From positions 4,292,148 through 4,356,147 of the forward strand of contig NC_020166.2 of NCBI RefSeq assembly GCF_000224145.3: 64,000 nucleotides of DNA, given 5' to 3'. Position numbers and translations under genes: made by a program. The stretch is from Ciona intestinalis (lineage: Eukaryota; Chordata; Ascidiacea; Phlebobranchia; Cionidae). The notes under the pieces are model-generated. The model saw only the letters and a list, made by a program, of their open reading frames with translations, searched no databases and was not told the origin of the DNA. Positions 1-14,700 of the stretch are shown here, piece after piece (within the stretch, counting starts at the first letter, position 1; each line of letters opens with the position of its first letter).

Positions 1-286
1 CTGACCCTGTAAATACGGATGGGAAAAACAGACAAGAATGAAACCAAAGTATGTTGCATGGCATGCATATCTTCTATTACATGAATAAGAAATGTTTTAA
101 ATTAAGATCCGATGTTGTTTTAAAATGTACAGGCTATCTGGGTTGGTAGTCCCTCCCTACAAGGGCAATGCGGAGCATAACTATTGGCAAGGTTGGTGTG
201 GTGCTTAGATTTCGAATAGTTGTAAACTTGAATAGTTTAATTAACTTATTACCCATACACTGAAAACTTGAGATATAGAAACTCAC

Positions 287-3143
<2,857 letters not shown>

Positions 3144-3868
3144 TCAGTTTACTTTTATGCTATGACAGATAAGAACAGGATACAAAATACGTATTTTATT
3201 AACACAGAATAGCCTAACATATATAACCTGAAATATAAAACAATGTTGGTGAAGAATATGATATAAAGTTGTTTATCTACTCTTATACTACAACTGCACT
3301 AATTCATTTTTCAAATAGCAAACTAATTAAAACACGACTTTATTTTTAAATGAATGATTAAGACAGGATTTTGACCAATGGAAACAAAGTAATACATCGC
3401 TTAGTTCATTACTAACAAGATAGCAATAAAAACACAACAACACTGCCATCATTTCACTACTCTGCAGCAATAACCGGGCGATGGTTTGAACGCAGATGAC
3501 GTCACGTAGCCAACTTCCTGCCTACATATATACACGCTTTTAGAGGATGTGTGGTAATCTATAGACTGACTAACTAAGTCTAAACTAAAGCAGCGATGGT
3601 CTTTTGCTTAGTTGGACAGCTGTGTCAAATTTGTGAAACTCGCCGCTAGTACAAGTGGAACAAAAATAATACAAAGTAACGAATTTACAGAAAAAACATG
3701 AAAAAAATTACTGGCCGTTTGTGATTATAAATACTACAGTCTACAAGACTAATTACACGAGTATGTGTAGCACTATAATTTTCTCGCACCTCAGACGCAA
3801 ACAATTTCTGACGCTTTTGTAAATTAGTTCATCATGCAATACGACCGAAGATCAGGCATACGCATATT

Positions 3869-4065
3869 TATAGTACTGTGGGGGAAGATGGGACACCTTT
3901 AGCACATAATATTCAAATATCTTGATCGCGTTTTAAACAATTAACAATGGTCTGTGAGAGTCGTGAGGGTATAGTGTTATAATGCTTTGACTGTTCTTCG
4001 TTTACCACTAAATGGGTCAAGAAAATAGAAAGAAGAGGTGTCCCATCTTCCCCCACCCTACTATA
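3869..4065 (+). mobile_element. Family 1 MITE (TAGTAGGG-ended, about 197 bp)
   Basis: Ends are inverted repeats: GGGGGAAGATGGGACACC on the left and GGTGTCCCATCTTCCCCC on the right, inside TATAGTA...CTACTATA. The TA at each outer edge suggests TA target duplication, as in Tc1/mariner-type non-autonomous elements. The interior (GCACATAATATTCAAATATC, ACTCTCACGAC-like block, AAATGGG block) recurs in at least ten other places in the window. It codes for nothing. It may correspond to an abundant published Ciona MITE, but I cannot verify the name. Confidence 0.85.
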
Positions 4066-4861
4066 TGATTAATCTCTCGTGGGAGATTTGGTAAGGACAG
4101 CTGCGGTGTATTAAATAAAATCGTAGGTTTGTAGAATAACACTTGATACAAACTATACTAACAGTCTTTTTGCGATGCAGATTGGATACGAGATTCGCGA
4201 TACATCAAATTATTGAATTTTCTTCCAAGCAACGCATCTACGCATGACTAAACACGAACTTCATTTAATTTTTCGATTGAATAAGTCCCATCAACTATAA
4301 TTTAAATCTGCAGTCGGGATATTTCAATTCCTTAAGAGTCGAGCGGTAGATTTGCTTTAAATTACGTTAAGGTAGGTTTTCAGTATTCCAATAAGCCAAG
4401 GGCAAATTACACCTAAAATTTCACGCTATTTAAGGAATGCAGGAAGTAATTTTATCCAAGTCGCTCCGTATTTCAGGCGCAGAATCTAAAATCATTTTGT
4501 TTGCACCTTCTAATGTAGTTTGTTTCGCACCACAGCACGCGCGTCATTCTTAAAACCACACATATTTCTGTCATGTTGACGTATTACATTATGTAATTAG
4601 TAGTGTGGTGATTAACGATGACCAAGAGCCAACTCATTATTGATTACTTCGTTAAGCAAGAACAATGGCAAATTCGTTATTAATATATCCGACGAAAGTC
4701 ATCGCAAAACGGTGATTTATTAGAACCTATGTTAATGACCATTAACGGTACCTTATCATCACAGGACTATATCAAAAATAGATCGGTATATCTGCATCGC
4801 GTTTCACAAAGCAATCTTTACAACATGGCAATTTCCAAGAATGAATATTTACTCGTTATAT

Positions 4862-5435
4862 AGTAGGCTACTGTGGGGTAAGATGGGATAACAATACTCT
4901 TTGTGTACTACCAAATGGAACGGGAAAATAGAATAAAAACATGTTTTATTTTACTCAACTCTACTGTAATGTTTTTCTTCTATTGGAACTTATTTTCGTT
5001 TTTGATTTAGCCTTTTGTGACTATATACTTCTCTTTAAGGAAATACGCACTGCTGCACGAATATTTGCTCGCTCCGTTTTAAATAGAACCAAGATTTGGT
5101 TACGTAACTCTAATACAGCGATCGCGAAAATATTCCGGAAAATTCTAGCAATAAACACAGGCAAATAATCTGTGTTGATATGTGTCCAGTACATCGTATA
5201 ACACTATAACTGACTTCGTTCTCCTTTACCTCCATTCAATCAAGTTACTCTTTTACGCGTTGCTAAAACGTTACACTGTCGATACTACAGAAACAGAATA
5301 TAAAATATACAGTGATTACTGATCATTGTGTGGACTATACGACTCTACGTTGCTCTGTTTAAATATCAATCAAAATCGTGTTGTGACTGCAGTATATTTC
5401 AAAACGGAAACATCGTTGCACCTTGCACAGTAGTC
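4862..5435 (+). repeat. First copy of a 570 bp direct duplication, cut by an assembly gap
   Basis: Nearly identical to 6267-6804, both starting TAGTAGGCTACTGTGG and running to GCACCTTGCACAGTAGTC. This copy has about 40 extra bases near 5250-5296 that the other lacks. It stops exactly where the Ns start. It may be a true tandem-type duplication or two haplotypes placed in series by the assembler. No credible coding. Confidence 0.85.
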
Positions 5436-5485
5436 NNNNNNNNNNNNNNNNNNNNNNNNNNNNNNNNNNNNNNNNNNNNNNNNNN
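5436..5485. other. Assembly gap (50 N)
   Basis: Exactly 50 unknown bases. It truncates a duplicated block on the left and a Rab-like coding exon on the right. Confidence 0.99.
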
Positions 5486-5616
5486 GCGCTACTCTTCCCC
5501 ACGTTCGAATCACCCACCAGGATCACTTTAAAGATTCGATCTGGCGTCTTCGCTACTACTGTTTCGTAGTTCGGTTGTTCCCATTCACATTCGGTGGCTC
5601 GCGCGCTTAACCGCGC
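5486..5616 (-). CDS. Partial exon of a large Rab-like GTPase (CRACR2A/RASEF/RAB44 type)
   Basis: On the minus strand an acceptor (attacag) at 5618-5617 opens a frame that stays open for 43 codons into the gap. It ends KTPDRIFKVILVGDSNVGKS, where GDSNVGKS is a textbook GxxxxGKS/T P-loop with the GDSxVGKS form used by Rab proteins. The DRIFKVIxVG lead-in fits long Rabs with N-terminal EF-hand/coiled-coil parts more than short Rabs, which start only a few residues before this motif. The exon continues into the Ns, so switch I, switch II and the NKxD motif are not visible. I found no sister exon nearby. It could be a real exon of a gene split by misassembly, or a pseudogene piece. No stop or frameshift is seen. 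Confidence 0.6.
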
Positions 5617-5921
5617 CTGTAATTATGACGTCATTATCGTGATATTTTGTATTTTTTGCAATTTTTTTTTTGGACACAGAAGCAAAATAAAAACTTGTGA
5701 CGTCATTTATTGACGTCATTATTTGAGTTTTTGTCTGGCAACACTAAAAGCAATCAGTGTCTTGTAAGAAAGAGCTTGAAGCAGACATGCGCTTGCTGTG
5801 AGAATGACGTTTGGTTTTATATCAAGATATGGCTTTAGGTTGTGTTAGTTATGTGAAGCAGTGGTTATAACTTTAGTAGTATCAGTTTTGGCAGAAGTGT
5901 TATTAGTTGGTAAGTTATAAT

Positions 5922-6266
5922 CAGTGCTCTTCAACCTTTTATGGGTTGGTGAACCCCTAAAGTTGTTGCGTCGAACTCATGCACCCCTGATTGCTTTAAC
6001 GTAAAAATAATGAAGTTTCGCAATTCCCTGTGATGCAAGATATAGAATTCATATAAAAAAAATGTAGGAAAGTGGCTAAATATAAATTTAAATATAAATT
6101 TATATATACTAAAAATAAATTGGTTAAAAAAGTTTAAAATGAAAAAATATTGCTGAAAATTGTTGAAGTTTGTGATGCACCCTTGTATACCTTTTAGCAC
6201 TGATGCACCCCTGGCATATTTTGGTGCACCCTAGGGTGCACCGTGCACACCGGTTGAAGAGCACTG
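5922..6266 (-). mobile_element. hAT-like MITE, 345 bp, perfect 15 bp ends
   Basis: Begins CAGTGCTCTTCAACC and ends GGTTGAAGAGCACTG, a perfect inverted repeat. Related inverted-repeat sequence continues inside (TGGTGAACCCC, GGTGCACC blocks). A second copy in opposite orientation lies at 41173-41557. The CAG-type ends resemble hAT elements. I see no clean 8 bp target duplication, so the superfamily assignment is tentative. The 89-codon open frame inside is chance. Confidence 0.75.
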
Positions 6267-6804
6267 TAGTAGGCTACTGTGGCGTAAGATGGGATAACAA
6301 TACTATTTATGTACTACCAAATGGAACGGAAAAATAGAATAAAAACATGTTTTATCTTACTCAACTCTACTGTAATGTTTTTCTTCTATTGGAACTTATT
6401 TTCGTTTTTGATTTAGCCTTTTCTGACTATATACTTCTCTTTAAAGAAATAAGCACTGCTCCACGAAAATATTTGCTAGCTCCGTTTTAAATAGAACCAA
6501 GATTTGGTTACGTAACTCTAATACAGCGATCGCGAAAATATTCCGGAAAATTCTAGCAATAAACACAGGCAAATAATCTGTGGTGTTATGTGTCCAGTAC
6601 ATCGTATAACACTATAACTGACTTCGTTCTCCTTTACCTCCATTCAATCAAGTTACTCTCTTCAGAATATAAAATATACAGTGATTACTGATCATTGTGT
6701 GGACTATACGACTCTACGTTGCTCTGTTTAAATATCAATCAAAATCGTGTTGTGACTGCAATATATTTCAAAACGGAAACATCGTTGCACCTTGCACAGT
6801 AGTC
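6267..6804 (+). repeat. Second copy of the 570 bp direct duplication
   Basis: Matches 4862-5435 over almost its full length with scattered substitutions and a deletion of about 40 bases after GTTACTCT. Its left edge abuts the hAT-like element exactly. To the right the sequence continues into DNA the first copy would have reached if it were not cut by the gap. Confidence 0.85.
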
Positions 6805-7707
6805 ATCCAAAACTCTCTAACGGCATTCAATGTCGAAAAATATCCGGTTACTGATTAACGAGACAAATTATCTAACTACCTGGAACCAGCCAACATCATT
6901 TGATAAGAAACTGGATCGAGAAGCAAACAATTTCGTTAAAGTGCTAAAAAGGAAAAAGGCAACAAATACAGACATTTGTACGATCGGAGAGGTGTAATTG
7001 CAAGTCAACGATTAACAACAAAAATGTTGCTATCTAAATTTGTACGAACCTCTCATTACGGCAGATTAGCAGTTACTGGATACCATCATTGTTATAAAAT
7101 AGGATTGAGGAACGTTTATAAAGTTCGCCGACGTAGAAATAATGATTGTTGCAGTTTACTGCTATTGTTTTATAATGTTCATACACCTCGTGCCAACTTA
7201 CGAGTTACCATGTAAGGCATGTTATTGTGGGCCTGTGGTTGATTATATTCTAAGGGTTTTTTTTTTGGTATTATTTTTATACATGCTGCCCATGGCCTAC
7301 CAGATACATTTTTAAACTCCAATGTTATTCATGACATATTCGTTCATCAATAATATATTGCTTAATCGTGGTTCGGAACGTCGCACCTTGTTTAAGTTCT
7401 TTCAAATCGAAAGCGTATAAATAAGTTGTCTCAGACACTCAGTTACGCATTCTGAACGAGAGAACGTCTGCGATTCGTGATTTTGTTCCCACGCTCTCTC
7501 AGCCTTGTGGCCTCAAATACGATACGTAACGTTATAGGTGAGTTATTGGATCAGGCTGATGAATGTGGCTTTTAAAAAAATATCGTTTCCAACAACAAAC
7601 TATAAGGTGACATGATATCACATGAACATGATATTATTGGGCCTATACATGAGACCTACTGAGTTTGTCCTACTTTACACAAATGTTTCAACAGTAACAT
7701 TATGCAT

Positions 7708-8045
7708 ATAGTAAAGTAGGGGGAGACAGGACCCTTAAGCACATATTGCTAAATATTTTCAAAATTAAAACATTTTACGTATTTTGCACTGTTTGGGTTA
7801 TATTAAGAATTACAGTACTATCACATCTTGATTCTTGATTAATTGACGACCAAAAGAAATATACAGCAGGGGGTATTTAGCGATTCGCACAACACATGTA
7901 ATATTAACAATTAAAAAATAGTTGGGGTAAGATGGACAGTTTAAAATTACCGGTAACTTTAAATAATACGTAAAATTGGTATCAAGAATACAGGTAATAA
8001 CACAAAATAATGTTGCCCTACTGCTATAGTTTTTAACATCATGTT
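7708..8045 (+). mobile_element. Family 2 element, degenerate or internally shortened
   Basis: Starts TATAGTAAAGTAGGGGGAGACAGG and continues with AAGCACATATTGCTAAATATTTTC. It then has a GGGGTAAGATGGACAGTTTAAAAT block and ends near CTACTGCTATAGTTTTTAAC. The same blocks occur in order in the longer elements 36532-37522 and 39830-41165. Confidence 0.6.
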
Positions 8046-8082
8046 TAATGTTATATATATATATATACTATATTTCAATGGC

Positions 8083-8235
8083 GGACAGTGCTACCATTGT
8101 GAGCAAAACACTTAACGGCAACTGCCTAAACGGAATGGTTTGTCTAAATTGTCACTCATCATACCAAAAAATATCCCCCAAAATAATTAGCCACAAAATT
8201 ACAATTACATATGTGGTAACTTGTGACTTGTGAGT
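8083..8235 (+). repeat. SINE-like tail fragment
   Basis: Contains ACACTTAACGGCAA followed by CACAAA...TACATATGTGGTAACT and a GTGAG-type end. The same order is seen at 54245-54425, in part at 43330-43450, and cut short by the gap at 16882. Probably 3' halves of one short interspersed family. Confidence 0.5.
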
Positions 8236-9295
8236 GAGAAATAAATACGTTATGTTTATTCTTTTAAGTATAATAAAGCAGTAGAACTAGCATATTGTTT
8301 AAGTTTTAATTACACAACAAGTTTGTTGAACTCATTACAAACTAATAAGATCCTTTATATCTGCATGATTATCATGAATATTGATTTGCTGATTAGTAAC
8401 TAGGATTAGGAAAAGAATCTATGTAAAAATCAACTAATGGTCTTTTAGATGGTAACATTTCTTTTAGATGATATACATATATATATCTGATAACCTATGC
8501 TCTATTTTTTTTAATTTTAACCATAGACTATAGTTTTACCGAATCGAATCACTTGTAGCAGCTAATGTTAAAATACTGTGTGGATTTAGAGATTACATGT
8601 GTTACTGTTACATGCTTGGTGGCTTGATATTGTTTTTATGTTATATGTATACATTTATAATAGGTAACATGTACAATGCACATGTACGTACAGCCAAGCA
8701 GAGATTTTTTCATTCAATTACTTGAATCAAATGCTCATTTCAAAATCTTGAGAGTGATGCTTAATGCTATGGCCTATGAAACGTAAGATTATAATGTCTG
8801 TTTAAGCAAGATAAACTGTTCCGATAAATGAATTAATAATAAAATGTAAACGTTAAAAAACATCAGCAATGAGTATTGGAATTCTTTAATTCCTTTCTGT
8901 CATTAGAGAATTCAATTCTTTTGTGTTATTATAAAAAACTTTAATCTACCTTTTATGTTTTAGCGATACTTATACTAAAGCTCAACATGCTAGCCTGGTA
9001 TTATGCTATATCCTTTGATAATTTAGATTATATAACGTAGTTTTATCTTATGCCGCATATGGAAAGAACAGTCTCAATCAACTAAAGATTTTCAGAACAT
9101 GTTTTCATAACCACTATAGTTTTTTGTGCGATTGTCTGATTTATAAACACAATAATGTTATTTGTTCATAAAAAAATACAGGCAGTGACACAGTATAATA
9201 CGAAACGGGAATACCAGTATGACAGACCTTTCACATTTATATATATATACCATTAAGGTGTCCTGTACACGGCACACATTGACACATGGAGTAGT

Positions 9296-9432
9296 GGTGC
9301 TAGTGAAGAATCCTTCCCCACCTTATTTGCTAACCACTAGTTAACCCCCTAAACATTAATCCCTAACCACCAACTTCTAACACTTTCCAACAGGCTATTA
9401 TGCTATGTACCGGAGGATTCTTCACTAGTGCC
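9296..9432. mobile_element. Family 3 MITE, 137 bp
   Basis: Inverted ends GGTGCTAGTGAAGAATCC and GGATTCTTCACTAGTGCC. The interior is rich in CCTAACCAC/CTAACCACTAG units, resembling degenerate telomere repeat. Sister copies are at 46040-46195 and 63335-63473. Confidence 0.8.
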
Positions 9433-10220
9433 AAATCTCATATAAAGAAAATTTTAATTCACTAAACATTACTTTACTGCGAATCTGTGAGCTGTTTATT
9501 TTCATCTGCTTCAGTTGCTGGTCTTGTTTGGAAAATCTCCGTCATTCACACAAATGCATCAGACCGTAAAACAACTAAAAAGTTAAAATCAAACAAGACA
9601 GCGTAGCTCTAATGACCAGACACGAATCGTCATATAACGGTTGGTCCTTATCACATGCGCAGTAGGTCGAAACAAATATAATAACTACCCTGTCCAATTT
9701 TAACACGACCCTGAGTTGTTATTTGTAGCCTATAATAAGGAATTACTACTAATAAACTTATTTTAGATAAGTTTAATAAGCATATTTTACTAAGTTTACT
9801 CTGCCTTACTCTCGTTCACTGTAAAAGCTCTGGTAAAAGTACTTGAAGAATTTGCTATGAACTGTGTTTTTTGTCTTTGCTTGACAAGATAGAACAATAC
9901 TAGCAGAGGCAAATGTAACAATAAAAGTGATTGGGTGTTTAATTCATTTCTGGTAATTATCGGCACACCATGGTGTCTGACGTAATCCGACATAGCGACG
10001 CCAACAGTACAGATGGTAGAAATACCTTGAAACGGTGCAAAATATGTTCCATAATATTTTTTTTAATAATCCACATTTGATGATAGACGAAAGCTGATAC
10101 AGTAATATTCAACAGTTTTTTCACAAGCCAACAATTCGCCTGGAAAAGTCGATTACTGTTGTTAAATATTAAAATTTGTGTTGAACAAATATAACATTTT
10201 TCAATAGTTAACAACTCATA

Positions 10221-10411
10221 TATATAAGGGTGGGGGAAGACACCTGTTCATTATATTTTCTCGTCCCATTTGGTAGTAAACAAAGAACATTTACAAAATT
10301 AATAAACCATATCCTTATAACTCCTACAGACCGTTATTATTTGTTTAAAACACAATCAAGATATTTGGATCTTTTTGCTAAACGTTTCCCACCTTCCCCC
10401 ACCCTACTATA
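10221..10411 (-). mobile_element. Family 1 MITE, reverse orientation
   Basis: Left end TATATAAGGGTGGGGGAAGACACC, right end CCACCTTCCCCCACCCTACTATA. The interior reads CGTCCCATTTGGTAGTAAAC then CACAATCAAGATATTTGGAT, which is the reverse of the 3869-4065 order. Confidence 0.8.
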
Positions 10412-11778
10412 ATAAAGGGATGCTTGTTCAGAATGCTCATTGAAATATACTAGAACTGCCTAAACTTCGAATCACTAAATCAGAATCGTAGTTTAATAAA
10501 TTTCAGTTTGTCTTATAAATTAGTATTAGATATGTGGAGGTAAATGGACATTATAAAAAATAGGCCGTGGTCAATATGAATTATATAAGAAAAAACACGA
10601 CACAAAAGCATCGTTTTTATATTGTAGGGTCCTATACAAAGCATATACGTGGCAAAAAAAACTAGCAGTGTTTCTTAATTTATGTTGGTTGCATACATTC
10701 GAAATCAGTCATATAGGCATTTGGACATAAATCATAAGAAGTGGCTTGTATAGAAATAATTGTACAAAAAACATTAATAATAGCTATCATTTATTTTCTG
10801 TTATTACTAATTCTAGAGACCGTTAGTTCAAACACATTATAGTTGTTGTTTTAGTGGCGCAGTATAGTTAGCGGTATCTACCAACTCGCTACAGAGACAT
10901 GCAGACATCATTTTCTGCGTTTGCTTTTTAAACCCGCTGTCGATATATATTTGGGCCGAGCGCTATTAAACGCATGCGCCAAAAGTCGGATCAAATTTAA
11001 TGCAACTCTCGGGTAAAAACGGTAGGATATGACACGTTGAAATTGAAGTGTTCGCTTTAAAGTCAGAAAATGCTTCAGGAAAAAGATTACGCCTATTTAT
11101 AATCTTTTTATGGTATACCCGGCCGTTTAATTGATAACAAGGAAGTATTACTACGCAGCTACAAAAGAGATGAGCGAAAACCAACTGTTGTTGTTAACAG
11201 TTTAAAAATGGCGTGGGGAAGGCATACCATGTTTTCCTTTTCTGAAAAAGAGTATACATAAAGTAGTAAGACTTATTAAAAAATTACGCTAATGATGAAT
11301 TATGACCTCTAATGTTGAACTATGGTTTTTAAATGTTTAAATGCATAAACTGCAGAAATAAATTCTTTAGCAGAATTTGCTGCTACATTTTATGCACATA
11401 ACTAGCTCAACAGCAAGTTAAAATAGGAATGTAAGTTTTCCCTTAAACTGTACTGACGCGTTATTCCGTAGAAACATTAGGTGTATTCGTATGTACAGGT
11501 ATCGTCGAGCTTATTCACGCACTGCGATATACATCCTGTGTTGATTCATTCACGATGAAACAAAGAAGTCGGTAATTATCTCGTTTCCGCCAAAAGCCTT
11601 CAACCAATACAGGTAAAGCAATGCAGTACGTTGAAATGAATAATATTATGTAGTAACTGTGCTTTGATCTGTTTTATTTAACGAATATGGTTATGTCATA
11701 GCTATTTTCAGGATTTTTGTATCATTGTTAATTTAATTGTAAAATTTTCGCCAAGAAGATTTGAAACTTGTTTCAAGA

Positions 11779-14700
11779 ATGAATTGGCTGTTGTTTTCCC
11801 TGATTACGGTGTTGTTCTATGCCGTACAAGGCGAGACAGCAGGTGAGCATGCATAATTATTTTAAACCTATGTCCGTTTTATGGTTCTTTCTTTACATGC
11901 AGGCTCCGCAATAAGCAATGCACCAGAGTTGCCTTCGACCGCAATTTCTTGTGGTTCATCTGGAGTAAACATTACGTAAGCAGTTTCTCTCTTAATGCCT
12001 GTTACATTGTCATATAATTTATTTATTATTTTAGAATTGCCAATTCATATCTCGCCATGAACAACATCACAAACGTTACTACGGTAATACTAGTTAACGA
12101 AACGTCGCAGAATGAAGCATCCACCGCATGCACAGGGGTAACAACAGGCGATGGCTTCGTCATACGACTGTCATCTGGATTTGATATGTGTGCCAAGAGT
12201 GTCAATGTAAGTTTTACTATTTTATATTTCATGTGTGGCGTTAGGTGCACGGTTAGCGACATGTCGTCTTGTTGCTTTGAATCTTTGCCTCATCTTAGTT
12301 ATCCAAGAATGTCTTACAAATTTAAATATATAGTAGGGGAAGATAGTGCATGCGGCAAGATGGGTCACGTTATTATTGTTACGCTATTACTTGATATACG
12401 AACCAACCTATTTTTCGGTTGCTGAAAAAAATAATAAGATCCTCATTTTGTATATACTCGTTGAACCATATTAAATCTAAAAACATATAAAAAAGAAAAA
12501 AGAATGAAGTGTACATGAGCAAACTATGTAAACAAAATAATACCGTTTTAAAATTGTACATACAGACTTTACGTGGCAAGAATCTAGCACAGCCAATTGT
12601 TTTTGAGGGACTGCCCATAAGTTGCAGAATAATATTAATATAAAACTTTCAACTTTATGTGCCATACTGCCCCACTTCCTAGTTGTGCAGACGTGTTTAT
12701 AACTATAGCGGTGAACCGAGGAAAAAATAAATAACTCCCCTTGTGTTTTAATATATTTCTGTGTAGTGTCTTTTTAATAAAGATATGATAATACTAATTC
12801 GGTTGACTGACCATAAAGAGAGATATATAGTGGGGCGGGAGAAAAATGGGACACCTTATCATTCCATTTTCTACTCACAGTTGTTATAGTTAACCATGGA
12901 CATTTAAAGAATTAAAAAACCTTATTCTCAAGATTTCTATATAGACCGTTGTCACTCGTTTAAAACACGATCAGGATATTTGGATATTATAGTAGGGTGG
13001 GGGAAAGATGGGACACCTTTAGCACATAATATCCACATATCCTGATCGTGTTTTAAACAATTAAAGGTGGCTGTACACAATATCCGGAATTCGTCCGTTT
13101 TGTCTGTTTTGTCCGGATTTCGCTGCCGCATGCGGAATTGCCCACGAGTTTGCATATACGATTCGCAAGCGAATTCGCACGCCGGATACTGTGTACCAGC
13201 CACCTTAAGAACGGTCTATGAGAGTCGTAAAGATACGTTTTATAAATTTTTAAATGCTCTTTGTTTATTTCCAAATGGGACGAGAAAATAGAACGAAAAG
13301 GTGTCCCATATTTTCCCAGTGTACTCCCCCCTACTATACATACGTTATTTATACTTATATGGTAAAAAAACTTACTTATGTAACAAATAATGAAACACAC
13401 AGAAAACCGAAAACAAAACTTGTGTGACGTACCTGGTGCGCCTTATTGTAGCACGACCGACAACTCTTATATCTCGTGTTCGTAGCTACGTGTTTAATCT
13501 CAAATGTGAATACAACACTGATCTCTCAGGGAACATAAGATCAATCATTCCAGTCATACGGTAAGTAGCACGTACTGATTAACTGAGTGTTACTAAGGGC
13601 ATATATATAGTACTTGGGCTTATTTAGATTCATAGTTTATTTTACACATCCGATAACTTGCATTATTGGGCTGTTTTATAGATGATGTATGTTGGTTTTT
13701 GTTCATGAGCTGTTTGTATGCGCAGAACTATAATCAATGAAGTTTTTTTATATTTATAAGGACGTTGTTTCATTCAGTATGATACATAGGTTTATATAAA
13801 ATATTACTGGAGTTCCGATCAAATTATTTTATACATGCTATTTAACTTATTTTGATTGTATTTGTGTAGCACCAGAAAAATATTTGTTGTTTCAGAACAC
13901 ATAACACGGTGGTAAAAGAAAAGATTCAAGACTTTAGCGTTGATATGAGCCTGTTTACTGACTACAACTTTACAACGAAACTGCCACCAAGCAACCGCTC
14001 CGTAGTAATTCCTGGTGTATACATCTACGTGGGAATTTGGCTTAAAACATTTCAAATGTCCAATACTATATTACAGGTTGGTACGCGGATAATTATTACA
14101 AAACTGTATATCATATAAACCATGAATTTTATATGAAATATATAGTGGGGTGGGAAAAGGTGGGACATCTTTCCATTTTATTTTTTCATCCCATTTGGTA
14201 GTAAACAAAGAACATTCAAATAGTTATGAAAGCGTATCCTCACGACTCCTACAGGCTGTTGTTAATTGTTAAACACGATCAGGATGTTGGGATAATATGA
14301 GCGAAAGGTGTGCCATCTTCCCCCATCATGCTTTACCATAAATTGTACATATATAGTAAGGTGGCTGGGATTGGGATACTTAAGTTAATAAAATTACTTG
14401 GCTTTTACGCTGCTCTTATACTTCTTGAGTACACTGTCGAATGTTACTGTAGTATAGTATTTGATTATCATTAATTACGAAACCATAAAAATAAATTTTA
14501 CCGTACCGTACTATATCATACCTCGTATTTACAGGCACATCAATGCTGGGCAACACCTAATAGAGATCCTAAGAGCAATCCAATGTATCACATCATAAGT
14601 GACAAGTACGATATTTTTAAAATATAATTTGTCATGTTTTTTAAATTTAATATCCCACTTGTCTGCTGTAGTTGCCCTAGGACAGACCCGCTGGATCCTT

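Larger units (their letters stand above)
5617..11778. other. Repeat-rich intergenic stretch
   Basis: Besides the elements listed separately (5922-6266, 6267-6804, 7708-8045, 8083-8235, 9296-9432, 10221-10411) I see only AT-rich DNA with short chance frames. Possible 5' exons of the Rab-like gene should lie here on the minus strand, but none was recognised. The proximal part, 11500-11778, is the likely promoter/5' UTR of the ZP gene. Confidence 0.5.

Noticed and set aside
5931..6200. Minus-strand 89-codon frame
   Set aside because: Lies entirely within the hAT-like MITE and is AT-rich, Phe-rich chance sequence.
7430..7540. Possible exon on the minus strand (EATRLRERGNKITNRRRS)
   Set aside because: Considered as an upstream coiled-coil exon of the Rab-like gene. 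It is short, lacks a convincing donor and ends in a stop, so not supported.
12379..12665. Two overlapping minus-strand frames of 62-79 codons
   Set aside because: Low-complexity Phe/Cys-rich translations inside an intron of the ZP gene, without splice logic or family motif.
13053..13400. Frames on both strands across the nested MITE
   Set aside because: Both frames arise from the palindromic inserts, so they are mirror artefacts.
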